Below are positions 63,352-64,000 of a stretch of 64,000 bases of DNA, piece after piece (positions within the stretch are counted from its first letter, which is position 1; each line of letters starts with the position of its first letter). A program made the translations under genes and the position numbers. The notes under the pieces were generated by a model. The model saw only the letters and a program-made list of their open reading frames with translations, did not search any database and was not told the origin of the DNA. The DNA is from an uncultured Parabacteroides sp. (lineage in GTDB: Bacteria > Bacteroidota > Bacteroidia > Bacteroidales > Tannerellaceae), in NCBI GenBank assembly GCA_944325345.1, contig CALUZV010000001.1:186001-250000 (forward strand), given 5' to 3'.

Positions 63352-64000
63352 TTACTTGGTGCCTACGATGATAAGCGGATTGTCATCTTCCTGGAGATTA
63401 TACTTCGCCAGCATATCTTCCTCCAACAGAGCGGGATTGACAACGAAAACATATTCACCTTTCTCCGTGATATGGTCGGGCCATAAATTCACACCTCCGT
63501 CAATATCGTCTGTAAATCCTTCGTCCAGCCGGCAACCCTCTCCTGCTTCTTTATCATACAGCAAACAATGCTTTTCCTTTTCATATTCTATCTGATACAA
63601 GACGTAATCATTATCTTCCATGATTTGCTTCACTACATACAGTTCATCCATAGCCTTCCCCATCGTCTCCGGATGTTCCCGCAATTCCAATTGAGGTAAT
63701 TTTTCCGTCGGAGCAAAAGTATAAGTCGGGAGAAGTGCCTTATCGGTTACTTCATAAACCGTATCGTTGATCATATACTTATAATAAGTCTTTCCATTCG
63801 TCCGATAGAAGAAATCTTCATCGGTAAAAATCGCCACGGCATTCGTTTTCAATTCATAATTTTCTTTATTCGGTATGGAATCGACATATTGGTAATCTTT
63901 ATAAACACGCATCTTTACTTTTTTCGTTCCATCCCAATTCATCGCCGTACAAACCATCGTATGCTTATCAATATAAGCCACAGAACCAAATTCCGGATTC
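63352..64000 (-). CDS. 6-bladed beta-propeller protein (5' partial)
   Basis: About 216 C-terminal codons are visible; the frame stays open to the right edge, so the start is outside the window. The visible part has FRTNGKTYYKYMINDTVYEVTDKALLPTYTF in pieces, matching the NDTIYxV...P.Y motif of the DUF5128-type 6-bladed propellers of Bacteroidales, usually surface lipoproteins. The C-terminus ends in NPLIIVGTK. Function is unknown. A REP palindrome follows it and mutS lies beyond on the same strand. Confidence 0.75.
   Translation of the reverse strand, partial: NPEFGSVAYIDKHTMVCTAMNWDGTKKVKMRVYKDYQYVDSIPNKENYELKTNAVAIFTDEDFFYRTNGKTYYKYMINDTVYEVTDKALLPTYTFAPTEKLPQLELREHPETMGKAMDELYVVKQIMEDNDYVLYQIEYEKEKHCLLYDKEAGEGCRLDEGFTDDIDGGVNLWPDHITEKGEYVFVVNPALLEEDMLAKYNLQEDDNPLIIVGTK

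Overview
The window looks like a chromosomal segment of a Bacteroidales bacterium, probably a gut or oral commensal. The evidence is the Bacteroidetes promoter element TAnnTTTG ahead of many genes, a PorX-type regulator, two proteins with type IX secretion (T9SS) C-terminal domains, a CfxA/CepA-type class A beta-lactamase, a 6-bladed beta-propeller protein, a DUF4271 protein and three DUF6261-like proteins. The genus cannot be fixed from the sequence alone. No rRNA, CRISPR array or complete insertion sequence was seen. There is one tRNA (Gln) and one likely small RNA.

Layout. From 1 to about 9.1 kb lies an AT-rich block: a propeller-type membrane sensor kinase that has lost its phospho-acceptor histidine, a soluble kinase homologue that keeps it, a TonB-dependent receptor and a single-module NRPS (C-A-T-TE). 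Composition changes sharply at the next gene, a nitroreductase, which suggests an acquired island. From 9 to 29 kb are a GH29 fucosidase, a K+/H+ antiporter, porX with a beta-lactamase behind it, a small RNA, dus, an oxidoreductase, a U32 protein, a thioesterase, dprA, a propeller protein, rubrerythrin, SulP, a T9SS cargo protein, crcB and a phosphoesterase. From 29 to 46 kb are hsp20 behind a sigma-54-like promoter, a nucleoside-gate protein, an esterase, ybeY, mnmG with a perfect parS site behind it, uvrC, dtd, a MazG-like gene, deoC, a polyprenyl synthase, polA, a Ser-type sulfatase and a GDPD enzyme. From 47 to 64 kb are an acyltransferase, nadB with a BtuFCD/FecBCDE-type ABC importer, a transglutaminase-like T9SS protein, tRNA-Gln, tyrS, a tatD/yidD/rnpA/hemD/DUF4271/mutS run and the end of a propeller protein.

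The most unusual signal is a set of six intergenic arrays of short tandem, internally palindromic units with a period of 40 to 42 bp (about four turns of B-DNA). The arrays share architecture but not sequence. Three have an exact 42-bp period, and each of these lies directly upstream of one of the three DUF6261-like genes (31.2, 47.0 and 53.9 kb). For two of the genes the distances from array start to ATG (279 and 281 bp) and from promoter to ATG (39 and 38 bp) are nearly the same. This repeat array plus helical protein arrangement is my main candidate for an undescribed system. A second repeat family, REP-like palindromes built from CGGATTnCA blocks, sits only at gene 3' ends and probably ends transcription in both directions. 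All functions are read from motifs and context by eye; no database search was run.
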